From Chloroflexota bacterium (lineage in GTDB: Bacteria > Chloroflexota > Chloroflexia > Chloroflexales > Roseiflexaceae), in NCBI GenBank assembly GCA_013388755.1, contig JACAEQ010000027.1, forward strand, positions 49,785-113,784: 64,000 bases of DNA. Direction: 5' to 3'. The stretch's first letter is position 1. Every line of letters starts with the position of its first letter. Both the position numbers and the translations under genes were made by a program. Below the pieces are notes generated by a model, which was not told the DNA's origin, did no database searches, and saw only the letters and a list, made by a program, of their open reading frames with translations. Below, one piece after another: positions 8,726 to 16,564 of the stretch.

Positions 8726-9136
8726 TCATGGGTCGGCCACCGGCATGGCGCTCACTGTGGAGAATGTTCCCGGAGCATAGTAGGTGACGGTATATGGGCC
8801 GATCACACAGAAGGCGCCGTCCGTCAACAGCCGCGGCGCATACGGCGCCAGCCGATCGCCACCGACATATGTGCCGTTCGCGCTACCCAGATCGGTGACC
8901 GTCACGCCCCCGGGCGCGGGATGGATCTCGGCATGGCGCCGCGAGACCCCCTCATGGCTCAGCACCAGGTCGTTGCTCAACGCACGCCCGACGGTGATCG
9001 CCACCTGGCCCAGTACCAGTCGGCGCTCAATCACGCCGTCGCGGCGTACGACGAGACGGGCTGCCGCAGCAACGCGCGGCGTGAAGGCATCGCCGCTGGC
9101 GGCAGGTGGAGGTTGCTGGCTCGAACTACCGTTCAT
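8726..9136 (-). CDS. Small FHA-domain protein
   Basis: This 136-residue protein is almost entirely one forkhead-associated domain. GRALSNDLVL, EGVSRRHAEI and LGSANGTYVGG (residues ~50-100) are the phosphothreonine-binding loop residues of the family. A short Pro/Ser/Gln-rich N terminus precedes it. FHA proteins bind phosphothreonine peptides made by Ser/Thr kinases. No active kinase lies next to it; the closest kinase-like gene (16538-19627) appears catalytically dead. The gene is convergent with der and transcribed toward it. Confidence 0.85.
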   Translation of the reverse strand: MNGSSSQQPPPAASGDAFTPRVAAAARLVVRRDGVIERRLVLGQVAITVGRALSNDLVLSHEGVSRRHAEIHPAPGGVTVTDLGSANGTYVGGDRLAPYAPRLLTDGAFCVIGPYTVTYYAPGTFSTVSAMPVADP

Positions 9137-9268
9137 AGATAGCTTGCCTTATGCTCTCTTCTTGACAGCCGATTGTATGTGTATTGTGGCTGGCGGTCAA
9201 GTTGCCCGGCAACGGCACGACGACGTCTCTGTTCACCTCCGGGGCAACAGAAACGTCACGCATGACGA

Positions 9269-10258
9269 TCAGCGCTTGAAAATTGACGTGCGCAGGTGCA
9301 GATCCGTGTCGCACTGGCTACACCGCCCATCTACGACCCCGCTGAGTCGCGCGCCGGTTGCGCCACGCTCAATAACCACCGCGGCGCAGGATGGGCACGT
9401 TGTCGCCTGGCCCGGTTCGGGGCCGTAGACAAAATGGAGCCCGGCCTCCGCACCCAGCCGGCGCGCACGGGCTACCGCGGCGGTGGCCGCGGCACCGGCA
9501 TCGCCCGGCAGCACATGCCAGGGCACAAACGGCCCCAACGCCGCGTGAATCCAGTGCGCCAGTTCGCTCACATGACCGGTGGCATCGTTCACGCCAGGAT
9601 GCAGGCGTGTGACCACCTCAACATGGCATCCCCAGCGATGCCGGGCATGGGTGGCGATTTCCAGGACCCCGCGCCAGTGCTCCAATCCCGCCAGCCGGCG
9701 GTATGCCGCATCATCGAAAGCGCGCAGATCGAGGCAGAGACCGTCAAGATAATGCCCGATCTGATCCAGCGCTTCAATGGTCATAAAACCAGTTGCAACG
9801 AGTGCCGTATAGCGACTGCTGGCGCGCGCTGTGCGTAGCAGGTCGAGAACATACTCGTGCGACACGGTCGGGTCGCTGTAGCTCCAGACGATACCGCGAC
9901 AGAGACGCTCCAGCGCAAATGTTGCCGCGCGTTCCGGGTCGAGGCGGCGTTGTTTCTCCGGCTCGGCAGGGATAACGCCATACTGCCCGCGTTGCTGATC
10001 CTCGGGAAATGCATAGCCCCAGCCGCCAATCACCAGCGCTGATGTCCCGGGAAAGAAATGCCATAACCGGTGATCTTCCACCGGCCCGACCATCGCCGCG
10101 CTGATCAGCCCATCATTATGAACGGCGATGCCGTGGTCATCGCGAACGCGAACCTGGCAGCGACCGGCCTGCCCGGGTGCGAGTTCACAATGCCACTGGC
10201 AGACATTGCACCGCAACCTGCCATTGTCGAGCGCTTCAATGAGCTCCGTGTAACGCAT
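9269..10258 (-). CDS. AmrS-like protein lacking the radical-SAM cysteines
   Basis: The 329-residue protein has the overall layout of the AmmeMemoRadiSam radical-SAM protein (AmrS). It has an N-terminal cysteine cluster (C17, C20, C24, C34), the FFPGT...GGWG approach to the cluster loop, a YSDPTVSHEY segment matching the family YNEPT...EY motif, and a C-terminal cysteine cluster (C288, C291, C313, C316). The CxxxCxxC iron-sulfur motif that should follow GGWG is replaced by GYAFPEDQQRGQYG (from residue 81) with no cysteine at all. The rest of the fold is conserved and the frame is open, so it is not an obvious pseudogene. No AmmeMemo partner genes are adjacent. Function unknown; canonical radical-SAM catalysis is unlikely. 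Confidence 0.8.
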   Translation of the reverse strand: MRYTELIEALDNGRLRCNVCQWHCELAPGQAGRCQVRVRDDHGIAVHNDGLISAAMVGPVEDHRLWHFFPGTSALVIGGWGYAFPEDQQRGQYGVIPAEPEKQRRLDPERAATFALERLCRGIVWSYSDPTVSHEYVLDLLRTARASSRYTALVATGFMTIEALDQIGHYLDGLCLDLRAFDDAAYRRLAGLEHWRGVLEIATHARHRWGCHVEVVTRLHPGVNDATGHVSELAHWIHAALGPFVPWHVLPGDAGAAATAAVARARRLGAEAGLHFVYGPEPGQATTCPSCAAVVIERGATGARLSGVVDGRCSQCDTDLHLRTSIFKR

Positions 10259-10427
10259 GGGATCCCCTACTGCACCGAGTCTTCAACTGGTTGATCGTCC
10301 TGTACCGATCAGCTATCAGCTATCGGTACCGCTTCATCGTGTTGCCGTACCTTCGCCCACGGAACCATCATTTATCGCCTGTGACCAGTTGCCGCGTCCC
10401 GCGCTAGCGTTCTCTACGTCGATCAGG

Positions 10428-10433
10428 TATAAT
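10428..10433 (+). promoter_or_regulatory. -10 box upstream of signal peptidase gene
   Basis: A perfect TATAAT lies about 100 nt before the lepB start, in the 276-bp gap between two divergent genes. No convincing -35 lies at 16-18 bp spacing. Transcription from it would give a leader of roughly 95 nt. Confidence 0.5.
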
Positions 10434-10534
10434 CCTGGAGCGCGTTGCGTTGTGTGTGCAGCGCAAGCATCGTTCCCATCCGCGCCCCGAGCCGCATGCC
10501 AGTGGCATCCGGGCGCGTCAGTACATCGAGAGTC

Positions 10535-11275
10535 ATGGACGAAACACCATTGCGCCGTCGCCTCGGGCTCGACAGTGCCGGCCGGCCATCGGTTGCCGAA
10601 CAGTCGAACGATGACCAGGCGCTGGCCAGCGCTGCTGTGCGGCCAGTCCCCGCGGTACGAAGCGTCGTGCGCGAGATGCTGGAAACCGCCGTTTTCATCC
10701 TGCTGGTCTTCTTGATCGTTCGTGGCGTGGTGCAGAACTTCAAGATCGAGGGCCAGAGCATGGAGCCCAATCTGCACGGCGGGCAATATATTCTGGTAAA
10801 TAAGCTGATCTTCTTCCACTTTGATCTGAATGCACCGCTACGCCTGCTCCCCGGCAACGCCGATCTGCCGCCCCGTATCGCCTACCCCTTCCGTATGCCT
10901 CGTCGCGGGGACGTGGTCGTCTTTGAATATCCACGCGATTTTAGTAAGGATTACATCAAGCGCGTCATCGCGTTGCCCGGCGAAACCGTCGAAATCAAAG
11001 ATGGCGCCGTGTACGTGAATGGGGTGCTGCTCGATGAACCGTATCTGCAAGGCGCGCTGACAACCTGCCGCTTTGAAGATCCCTGCGCGCGCGGCCCGGT
11101 GGTGGTCGAGCCCGGCACGGTTTTTGTGATGGGCGATAATCGTGCCAACAGCAGCGACTCGCGCGAGTGGGACGATTTGCCGCTGGATCGGATCATCGGG
11201 CAGGCCTGGGTCTCGTACTGGCCGCGTGAGCAGTGGGGCGTGATTACGCCACCGACCTATGCGGCACTGCCGTAA
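10535..11275 (+). CDS. lepB: Signal peptidase I
   Basis: This 246-residue type I signal peptidase removes signal peptides from exported proteins at the outer face of the membrane. A cytosolic N-terminal ~45 residues precede one membrane anchor (ETAVFILLVFLIVRGVV, residues 50-66). The catalytic serine is S75 in GQSMEPN and the general-base lysine is K142 in KDYIKRVIALPGE. The C-terminal box GDNRANSSDSREWDD is also present. A ~35-residue insertion (around 92-125) separates the Ser and Lys boxes. The ATG at 10535 is favoured over the upstream frame (10445), which has non-protein-like composition. The GT4 gene follows after 21 bp. Confidence 0.95.
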   Translation: MDETPLRRRLGLDSAGRPSVAEQSNDDQALASAAVRPVPAVRSVVREMLETAVFILLVFLIVRGVVQNFKIEGQSMEPNLHGGQYILVNKLIFFHFDLNAPLRLLPGNADLPPRIAYPFRMPRRGDVVVFEYPRDFSKDYIKRVIALPGETVEIKDGAVYVNGVLLDEPYLQGALTTCRFEDPCARGPVVVEPGTVFVMGDNRANSSDSREWDDLPLDRIIGQAWVSYWPREQWGVITPPTYAALP

Positions 11276-11296
11276 CTCATTATATACCAACGGTGC

Positions 11297-12484
11297 ATGC
11301 ACGTCGCCATCAATGCACATCTCCTGGCCCATACGCGCACCTTCCGCCGCGCCGGCGTCTCCAACTATGTCGAGGCGCTGCTTACGCATCTGGGCCAGCT
11401 CGACCACGACCACCAGTATACCGTGTATACCACGCGCGGCCTGAATGGTGCAGCGCTTGATCTGCCACCCAATTTTCGGGTGCGGCCCAGTCTGCTGCCG
11501 ACGATTAACCCGCGCATCCGTATTCCCTGGGAACAATTGCTGGCCCCGCTGTTGCTCCGCCTTCATTCCGCCAGCGTGTACCATGGTGTGCTGAATGTCG
11601 TTCCGCTGGCATGCCCTGTGCCAAGCGTGGTGACGATTCATGATCTGAGCGCCTTCCTGTTTCCGCAGACGTTCCGGCGCGTGAATCGCACCTATACACA
11701 GTGGGCGATCCGGGTCGCCGCGCGTCGTGCCAGCACCATTCTTGCCGTCTCAGAGTTTACCAGACGTGAGATTGTGCGCTGGCTGGGAGTGGCCCCCGAG
11801 CGTGTCGTTGTGACGCCGAATGCTGCTGACGCGCGTTTTGCGCCGCCGGAACCTGCGGCGCTTGATGCGTTTCGCCGGCGCGCCGGCCTGCCGGATCGGT
11901 TTGTGCTGTTTCTTGGGACGCTCGAGCCGCGTAAGAATCTGCCGCTGCTGCTGGAAGCATATGCGCGGATTGCGCGCGATACCGATGCGCCGCTCCTGGT
12001 CGGTGGAGCGCGAGGCTGGCTGTATGAGCCGATCCTGGCGCGCGCCGAACAACTCGGCCTGGGCGATCGGTTGCGATTTGTCGGTTATATTGACCAGGAG
12101 GAGCAGGCACTCTGGTATGCGGCGGCAACTGTCTTTGTGTTTCCGTCATTGTATGAAGGGTTCGGCATGCCGCCACTTGAGGCGATGGCATGCGGTACGC
12201 CGGTGATCGTCAGTAATAGCAGCAGCCTGCCCGAAGTCGTTGGTGATCCGTCGGCCGGGCCGGATCAGGCGGCAGCCTTAATTGTGCCGCCCACGGATGC
12301 CGATGCGCTGGCGGAGGCGATGCGCCGCTTGCTGGCTGATGCCGATCTGCGCGCCGAGTTGCGTGCGCGCGGTCTGGCACGGGCGCGCTGTTTCTCCTGG
12401 CGCGCCACGGCTGCGCGCACGCTGGCGGTGTACCGCGCCGCCGCTGGAAGATCGCCGGTGCCGCACGATGGCGCCTATGGCTGA
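11297..12484 (+). CDS. Family 4 glycosyltransferase
   Basis: This 395-residue GT-B fold protein has an N-terminal acceptor domain starting [10 protein letters not shown] and a C-terminal donor domain with [11 protein letters not shown], then EGFGMPPLE, which supplies the E-x7-E signature of retaining GT4 enzymes that use nucleotide sugars. It probably acts on the cytosolic membrane face in cell-surface glycan or glycolipid synthesis; acceptor and sugar cannot be read from sequence. It lies 21 bp behind lepB. Its stop overlaps the start region of the next frame (12477), so the three genes may be co-transcribed. Confidence 0.9.
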   Translation: MHVAINAHLLAHTRTFRRAGVSNYVEALLTHLGQLDHDHQYTVYTTRGLNGAALDLPPNFRVRPSLLPTINPRIRIPWEQLLAPLLLRLHSASVYHGVLNVVPLACPVPSVVTIHDLSAFLFPQTFRRVNRTYTQWAIRVAARRASTILAVSEFTRREIVRWLGVAPERVVVTPNAADARFAPPEPAALDAFRRRAGLPDRFVLFLGTLEPRKNLPLLLEAYARIARDTDAPLLVGGARGWLYEPILARAEQLGLGDRLRFVGYIDQEEQALWYAAATVFVFPSLYEGFGMPPLEAMACGTPVIVSNSSSLPEVVGDPSAGPDQAAALIVPPTDADALAEAMRRLLADADLRAELRARGLARARCFSWRATAARTLAVYRAAAGRSPVPHDGAYG

Positions 12485-13412
12485 TTGCCGGGTTGCCGCG
12501 TGTAGATTATTCGGCGAAGAATCGCGGAACAGGTCTGTGGGCCGGGAGTGGCTCGTGTTTCGTCTGGCCATTGTCTGGATGCTGGCGACCGTCATATTTG
12601 TCGGTACCGGGATCGCTCAGTTCCTTCAGGCACATCATGTCGCGGTAACGGCGCAGCCGTTCGTGCGCCCGGAGTTTGCGGCGCAGATGGAAACGTTGCG
12701 CCCGCTTATTCTGGCGGCTGCCGCACGCCATAACGACCCCGCGCTTTCAGGCATGGACGATGCCAGCTTTGCGGAGATTGTCGCGCTGGTACTGTACAAC
12801 GAACATTTCGGCTGGCTCGAAGATGCTGTGCCGTCGCTACGGCCGTTGACGCCGTGGTACCAGGCGGCGCAGGTGGCGATCAATGGGCACGGCGCTGACC
12901 TGACCGTCTGGCCGAGTAATCTGCGACCGTCGGTCGCGCTCGAAATGTTGCGCGGCGAGTTACCGGTGAAAGGATCGCCCGGCGTCGCCATTATCCCGCT
13001 GGCGATCAATGGCAGCCGGATCGATCCGGCGCACGACCAGAACGAGGCGGCATTGTACGCGGCAATTAACGATGAACTGGTTGAGCCGGCGCTCGCGGTG
13101 GAGTATCTCGCCGCCAACCTGGAACGTGGCGTGTACCGGGCACGGTTTGAAGGGGTCCCGGTCACCTGGCAGGCGCTGGCGGCCTGGCACAACCAGGGGA
13201 TCGTCGCGCCGGCCGATATCGCTGCCAACCTGACGGCGCGCGCCTACCTGCGCCGCGCGGCGGCCTACCGCGCGCTCGCGCACGCCTTTATCACGGCGTC
13301 CCCTTCCCCAGCGCATACTCGCGCACTGCCCAGTAGATCGCCTTTGGCGTGCCATCCGCCGTTACAAAGTTCCAGTTATCCTGATAGGTACGCGTCTGCC
13401 AGGGCATGCTGA
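12477..13412 (+). CDS. Conserved membrane-anchored protein of unknown function
   Basis: The 311-residue product has a single N-terminal membrane anchor (residues 25-48, WLVFRLAIVW to GIAQF) and a soluble body assumed to face outward. The body contains YNEHFGWLEDAVP, ADLTVWPSNLRPSVALEML and repeated Ala-rich helices. I do not recognise the family. The ATG at 12477 is preferred over ATG 12468 and overlaps the GT4 stop. The last ~40 residues are read from DNA antisense to the convergent glycosidase gene (122-bp overlap); they are Ser/Pro/Arg-rich and unlike the body. The native C terminus may therefore be an accidental extension, or a frameshift may lie near 13290. Confidence 0.6.
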   Translation: MADCRVAACRLFGEESRNRSVGREWLVFRLAIVWMLATVIFVGTGIAQFLQAHHVAVTAQPFVRPEFAAQMETLRPLILAAAARHNDPALSGMDDASFAEIVALVLYNEHFGWLEDAVPSLRPLTPWYQAAQVAINGHGADLTVWPSNLRPSVALEMLRGELPVKGSPGVAIIPLAINGSRIDPAHDQNEAALYAAINDELVEPALAVEYLAANLERGVYRARFEGVPVTWQALAAWHNQGIVAPADIAANLTARAYLRRAAAYRALAHAFITASPSPAHTRALPSRSPLACHPPLQSSSYPDRYASARAC

Positions 13413-14427
13413 ACTGCCACAGGCAGATTGCTTCCAGCCACGGCCACTCCCGTGCCATCTGATACGCCCCGACCGTCCAGCGTATGCGCTGTGCCGGGCG
13501 CACCGCTGCCGACCAGCGCGGGTGGTCGTTCCAGCCTCCTTCGGTGATGAACAATGGTTTGTGCCCATCACCCAGGTAGGTGATCAGGTCATGCACCAGT
13601 TCAATACGGCGGAAGTTGACCGTCTCAGGCGCCGGTAGAGCGTCGTGTGGTTGCTGCGCACCGTAATTATGCACTGCCCAGGCGTCGAAGTATGGCGCTG
13701 CCCCGGCTGCATACACCTCGGAGATATAGCGCAGGTCGCCCATCCGCACTTCGGCATTGTCGCCAAGATCGGCGCCGGGTGAAAGTGCCCCGGCAATCAC
13801 GACGGCGTCGGGTACCGCAGCTTTGACCTGTGGATAGACCGCCTGCAGCAGTGCGGCATAGGCACGCGGGTCAGGCGAGCGGCGCCCCCATTCAAAGGCC
13901 AGGTTTGGCTCGTTCCAGATCAGGACATGGCGCACACCGTCGGGCCGGTAACGCCGGACGAAGGCTGCAACATAGGCGGCGTAATCGGCATAGTGCGTTT
14001 CATCAAGGTACCGATCGCTCGAGTCGCGCGGGCGTGCCCACTGAGGCACCATGTCGAGACGCGCGATGACGGTCAGGCCCTGGCGTACAGCGTGCCGTAC
14101 CACCATGTCGGCACCGACCCAATCGTAGCCATAACGAGATCGGGGCTGCACATAGGCCCACGGAAACAGGTCAACGATCCAGGGTGCACCCATCTCGCGC
14201 ACCTGCTCGAGCGTGCGGCGAATGTATGCCTCGTCGCCGATGCCGGTCAGGCGGGTGTGGATGCCGATCCTGGGATTGTTCGTGACCACGCGCTGTTGCT
14301 CCGGGAGGTGGAGCGCACGCGGCGCGCGCAGCGCCCAGAACTCGGCAGCCGCCGCGCCAAGCGCTATCGCTAAACCGGGCAACAGCCGGCGCCGATTCCG
14401 GCGCCAGGCGCTAGTGGATGAGACCAT
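13291..14427 (-). CDS. Clan GH-A glycoside hydrolase-like protein, membrane-anchored
   Basis: This 378-residue protein has a positively charged, hydrophobic N-terminal segment (residues 9-30) that reads as a signal anchor, so it should act outside the membrane. The rest is a TIM barrel resembling GH39/GH5-type enzymes. Candidate catalytic acid/base is E173 in LIWNEPN and candidate nucleophile is E296 in LFITEGGW, each at the end of a strand as expected for clan GH-A. Substrate is unknown. It diverges from the L,D-transpeptidase gene, and the 88-bp gap holds a strong promoter for the latter. It overlaps the preceding convergent gene by 122 bp. Confidence 0.8.
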   Translation of the reverse strand: MVSSTSAWRRNRRRLLPGLAIALGAAAAEFWALRAPRALHLPEQQRVVTNNPRIGIHTRLTGIGDEAYIRRTLEQVREMGAPWIVDLFPWAYVQPRSRYGYDWVGADMVVRHAVRQGLTVIARLDMVPQWARPRDSSDRYLDETHYADYAAYVAAFVRRYRPDGVRHVLIWNEPNLAFEWGRRSPDPRAYAALLQAVYPQVKAAVPDAVVIAGALSPGADLGDNAEVRMGDLRYISEVYAAGAAPYFDAWAVHNYGAQQPHDALPAPETVNFRRIELVHDLITYLGDGHKPLFITEGGWNDHPRWSAAVRPAQRIRWTVGAYQMAREWPWLEAICLWQFSMPWQTRTYQDNWNFVTADGTPKAIYWAVREYALGKGTP

Positions 14428-14433
14428 GATGCC

Positions 14434-14461
14434 TTGACATGTGATGATCGGGCGCTATAAT
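14434..14461 (+). promoter_or_regulatory. Sigma-70-type promoter for the L,D-transpeptidase gene
   Basis: TTGACA (14434-14439) and TATAAT (14456-14461) are both perfect hexamers with a 16-bp spacer. The predicted start near 14468 gives a leader of about 48 nt, with AGGAG before the ATG at 14516. This is the clearest promoter in the window. Confidence 0.85.
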
Positions 14462-14515
14462 CGGCAATAGCCGCGACTCACTATCGCCGGGCCGCCGTGC
14501 AGGCAAGGAGATGCG

Positions 14516-15718
14516 ATGACGTACCGCGATGTTCGCTTCGCCCCTGGAATGCTGCTCGCAGTTCTTCTGCTCTTGATCTCGCCTGTTGCGGCGCAGGCCC
14601 AGGCCCCGGCTCTCTACTTTCCACGCACCGGCCATCACCTGACAGACGAATACGGCTTCTTGAGCTTCTGGCGTGCTCACGATGGCCCACACCTGATCGG
14701 CTTTCCTGTGACCGAAGCGTTCCACGCCGATGGTATCGGGCCGGTACAGTACTTCGAGAAAGCCCGCCTCGAACAGATCGTTGCCGCAGATGGCGCGACC
14801 ACGGTGCGCACCGGCGCCGTGGCCGCCGAGTATGCTGCGGCGCTCTACCGCAGTTTCCCGCCGCGACCGGATCGCGCGCCGGTTGCGGGCGAGTTTGTGT
14901 TCAGCGAAACGAACCACGGCGTCCGTGAGCCATTTGCTGGTTTCTGGCAGGCGGCCGGCGGTATCGATTTCTTTGGTGCGCCGATCAGCGAGCCGCTGTG
15001 GGAGCGCACTGCGTCTGGCCAGCGCCAGGTGCAATACTTCGCGCGCGCCCGCCTGGAACGTGACGCGACGTTTGCCGGAACGCCCGATGAGATCCAGGTT
15101 GCTGACCTCGGGCGCGCCCTGGCAGAATTGTATGGGTTGAACATTGCGCCTGTGCCGAACACGGGTGCCGAAACATTCGGGCCGGCAGCACCCGCCGCGC
15201 CCGATGCGGCCCCGCTCGCTGGTGTACCGAACGCGGCCGGTGCCGCCGCGCCACAACCCGCCCCTCCGGCGCCACCAGCCACGCATCCCGCACCGGCGCC
15301 GCAAGCCGGTCGTCCCGCGCCACCACCGGTCGCGCGGAGTGCAGGCGGCGCGAAGCGGATTGTCGTCAACCTGACCAGACAATGGTTGTATGCCTACGAA
15401 GGCGATCAACTGGTGTTCGATGCACCGGTGGCGACCGGGCGCGACGGCATGAACACGCCAACCGGTTCCTTCAGCGTGTATGCGAAACTGCCGGTTCAGA
15501 CGATGGATGGCGTGACGAATGGCGAGTACTGGGTCGTCCCCAACGTGCCGCATGTCATGTACATCTATGGCGGCGTGGCGTTGCATGGCACCTACTGGCA
15601 CAATCTGTTCGGCAGCGGTGCCAGGCCGTCGCACGGCTGTGTGAACCTGCCGCTGAAATCGGCAGCCTGGCTCTACTCGTGGACACCGGTCGGCACGCCG
15701 GTGCAGGTCACCTATTGA
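14516..15718 (+). CDS. L,D-transpeptidase (YkuD domain) with N-terminal repeat region
   Basis: This 400-residue exported protein has a signal peptide (GMLLAVLLLLISPVAAQAQA). Two similar segments of about 85 residues follow (GFPVTEAF...VQYFEKARLE and GAPISEPL...VQYFARARLE), apparently a cell-envelope repeat. After a Pro/Ala-rich linker (about 230-280) comes a C-terminal YkuD domain. The catalytic cysteine is C375 in SHGCVN, with an upstream His in VALHGTYWHN. Such enzymes cross-link peptidoglycan 3-3 or attach proteins to it in the cell wall space. It has its own strong promoter and a good SD (AGGAG, spacing 6). Confidence 0.93.
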   Translation: MTYRDVRFAPGMLLAVLLLLISPVAAQAQAPALYFPRTGHHLTDEYGFLSFWRAHDGPHLIGFPVTEAFHADGIGPVQYFEKARLEQIVAADGATTVRTGAVAAEYAAALYRSFPPRPDRAPVAGEFVFSETNHGVREPFAGFWQAAGGIDFFGAPISEPLWERTASGQRQVQYFARARLERDATFAGTPDEIQVADLGRALAELYGLNIAPVPNTGAETFGPAAPAAPDAAPLAGVPNAAGAAAPQPAPPAPPATHPAPAPQAGRPAPPPVARSAGGAKRIVVNLTRQWLYAYEGDQLVFDAPVATGRDGMNTPTGSFSVYAKLPVQTMDGVTNGEYWVVPNVPHVMYIYGGVALHGTYWHNLFGSGARPSHGCVNLPLKSAAWLYSWTPVGTPVQVTY

Positions 15719-15721
15719 TTG

Positions 15722-16564
15722 ATGAGTACCACCGTGATCAAGCCACTCATTGCCCCGCTGCGCTTCCTGCTGGTGGTTGCCGGCGTGCTGGTGTTGATCA
15801 GTGGTGTGCAGTTGTTCATCTTCGCCGAGCAGACCGACCGCTGGTTTGCATGGACGATCAAGCCGCCGCTGACCGCCGCATTTCTGGGCGGAGCATACTG
15901 GTCAAGTATGTTCCTTGAGTTTCTGGCGGCGCGAGAAGCGTTCTGGGCGCACGCACGCGTCGCCACATCCGCTGTGCTGACGTTCACGGTCCTGACACTG
16001 GGTGTCAGCATATTGCACCTGGATCGGTTCCATTTCGGCAGCCAGGATCCGGTGACACTTACGGCAACGTGGGCATGGTTCGTCGTCTATGCAGCAGTTC
16101 CGCCGTTGCTGGCGACGCTGCTGGTTATCCAATGGCGCACTCCGGGCGCTGATCCGTCGTTAGAAGCGCCGTTGCCGGCCTGGCTCTGGCCAATCATCGG
16201 GCTGCAGGCTGCCGCCCTGTTCACGGCTGGCGCGATGATGCTGGTCGCGCCGCAAGTCTTCACGGTACTCTGGCCCTGGCAGCTCACCCCGCTGACGGCG
16301 CGCGCAATTGGCGCATGGCTGATCGGCCTGAGCGTCGCGGCGGCACATGTGCTGCGCGAAGGCGATTTCACCCGCGTGCGCATCGTGCAGATCAGCTCGA
16401 CCGTGTTTGTCATCCTCCAGGTGATCGCGCTTGCGCGCTATCCTGCCGAGGTGGCCTGGAACGACCCGCGGCTCTGGGTGTATGCAGCGTTTCTCGCCAG
16501 CATTCTTGCGGTGAGCCTGTATGCCTGGCGCGCGGCATCAGCGCACCGCCGGCAGGCCGTATAA
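15722..16564 (+). CDS. Polytopic membrane protein of unknown function
   Basis: The 280-residue product has about eight hydrophobic segments, for example LRFLLVVAGVLVLISGV near the start, VLTFTVLTLGVSIL, and ILAVSLYAWRAA at the end. I recognise no catalytic or transport motif. The ATG at 15722 is 3 bp after the L,D-transpeptidase stop, so the two form a transcription unit. Its 3' end overlaps the convergent pseudokinase gene by 27 bp. Confidence 0.75.
   Translation: MSTTVIKPLIAPLRFLLVVAGVLVLISGVQLFIFAEQTDRWFAWTIKPPLTAAFLGGAYWSSMFLEFLAAREAFWAHARVATSAVLTFTVLTLGVSILHLDRFHFGSQDPVTLTATWAWFVVYAAVPPLLATLLVIQWRTPGADPSLEAPLPAWLWPIIGLQAAALFTAGAMMLVAPQVFTVLWPWQLTPLTARAIGAWLIGLSVAAAHVLREGDFTRVRIVQISSTVFVILQVIALARYPAEVAWNDPRLWVYAAFLASILAVSLYAWRAASAHRRQAV

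Noticed and set aside
12282..12476. N-terminal extension of the unknown membrane protein into the GT4 gene
   Set aside because: The extension is Arg/Cys/Trp-rich out-of-frame GT4 sequence; the membrane anchor fits a start at 12477.
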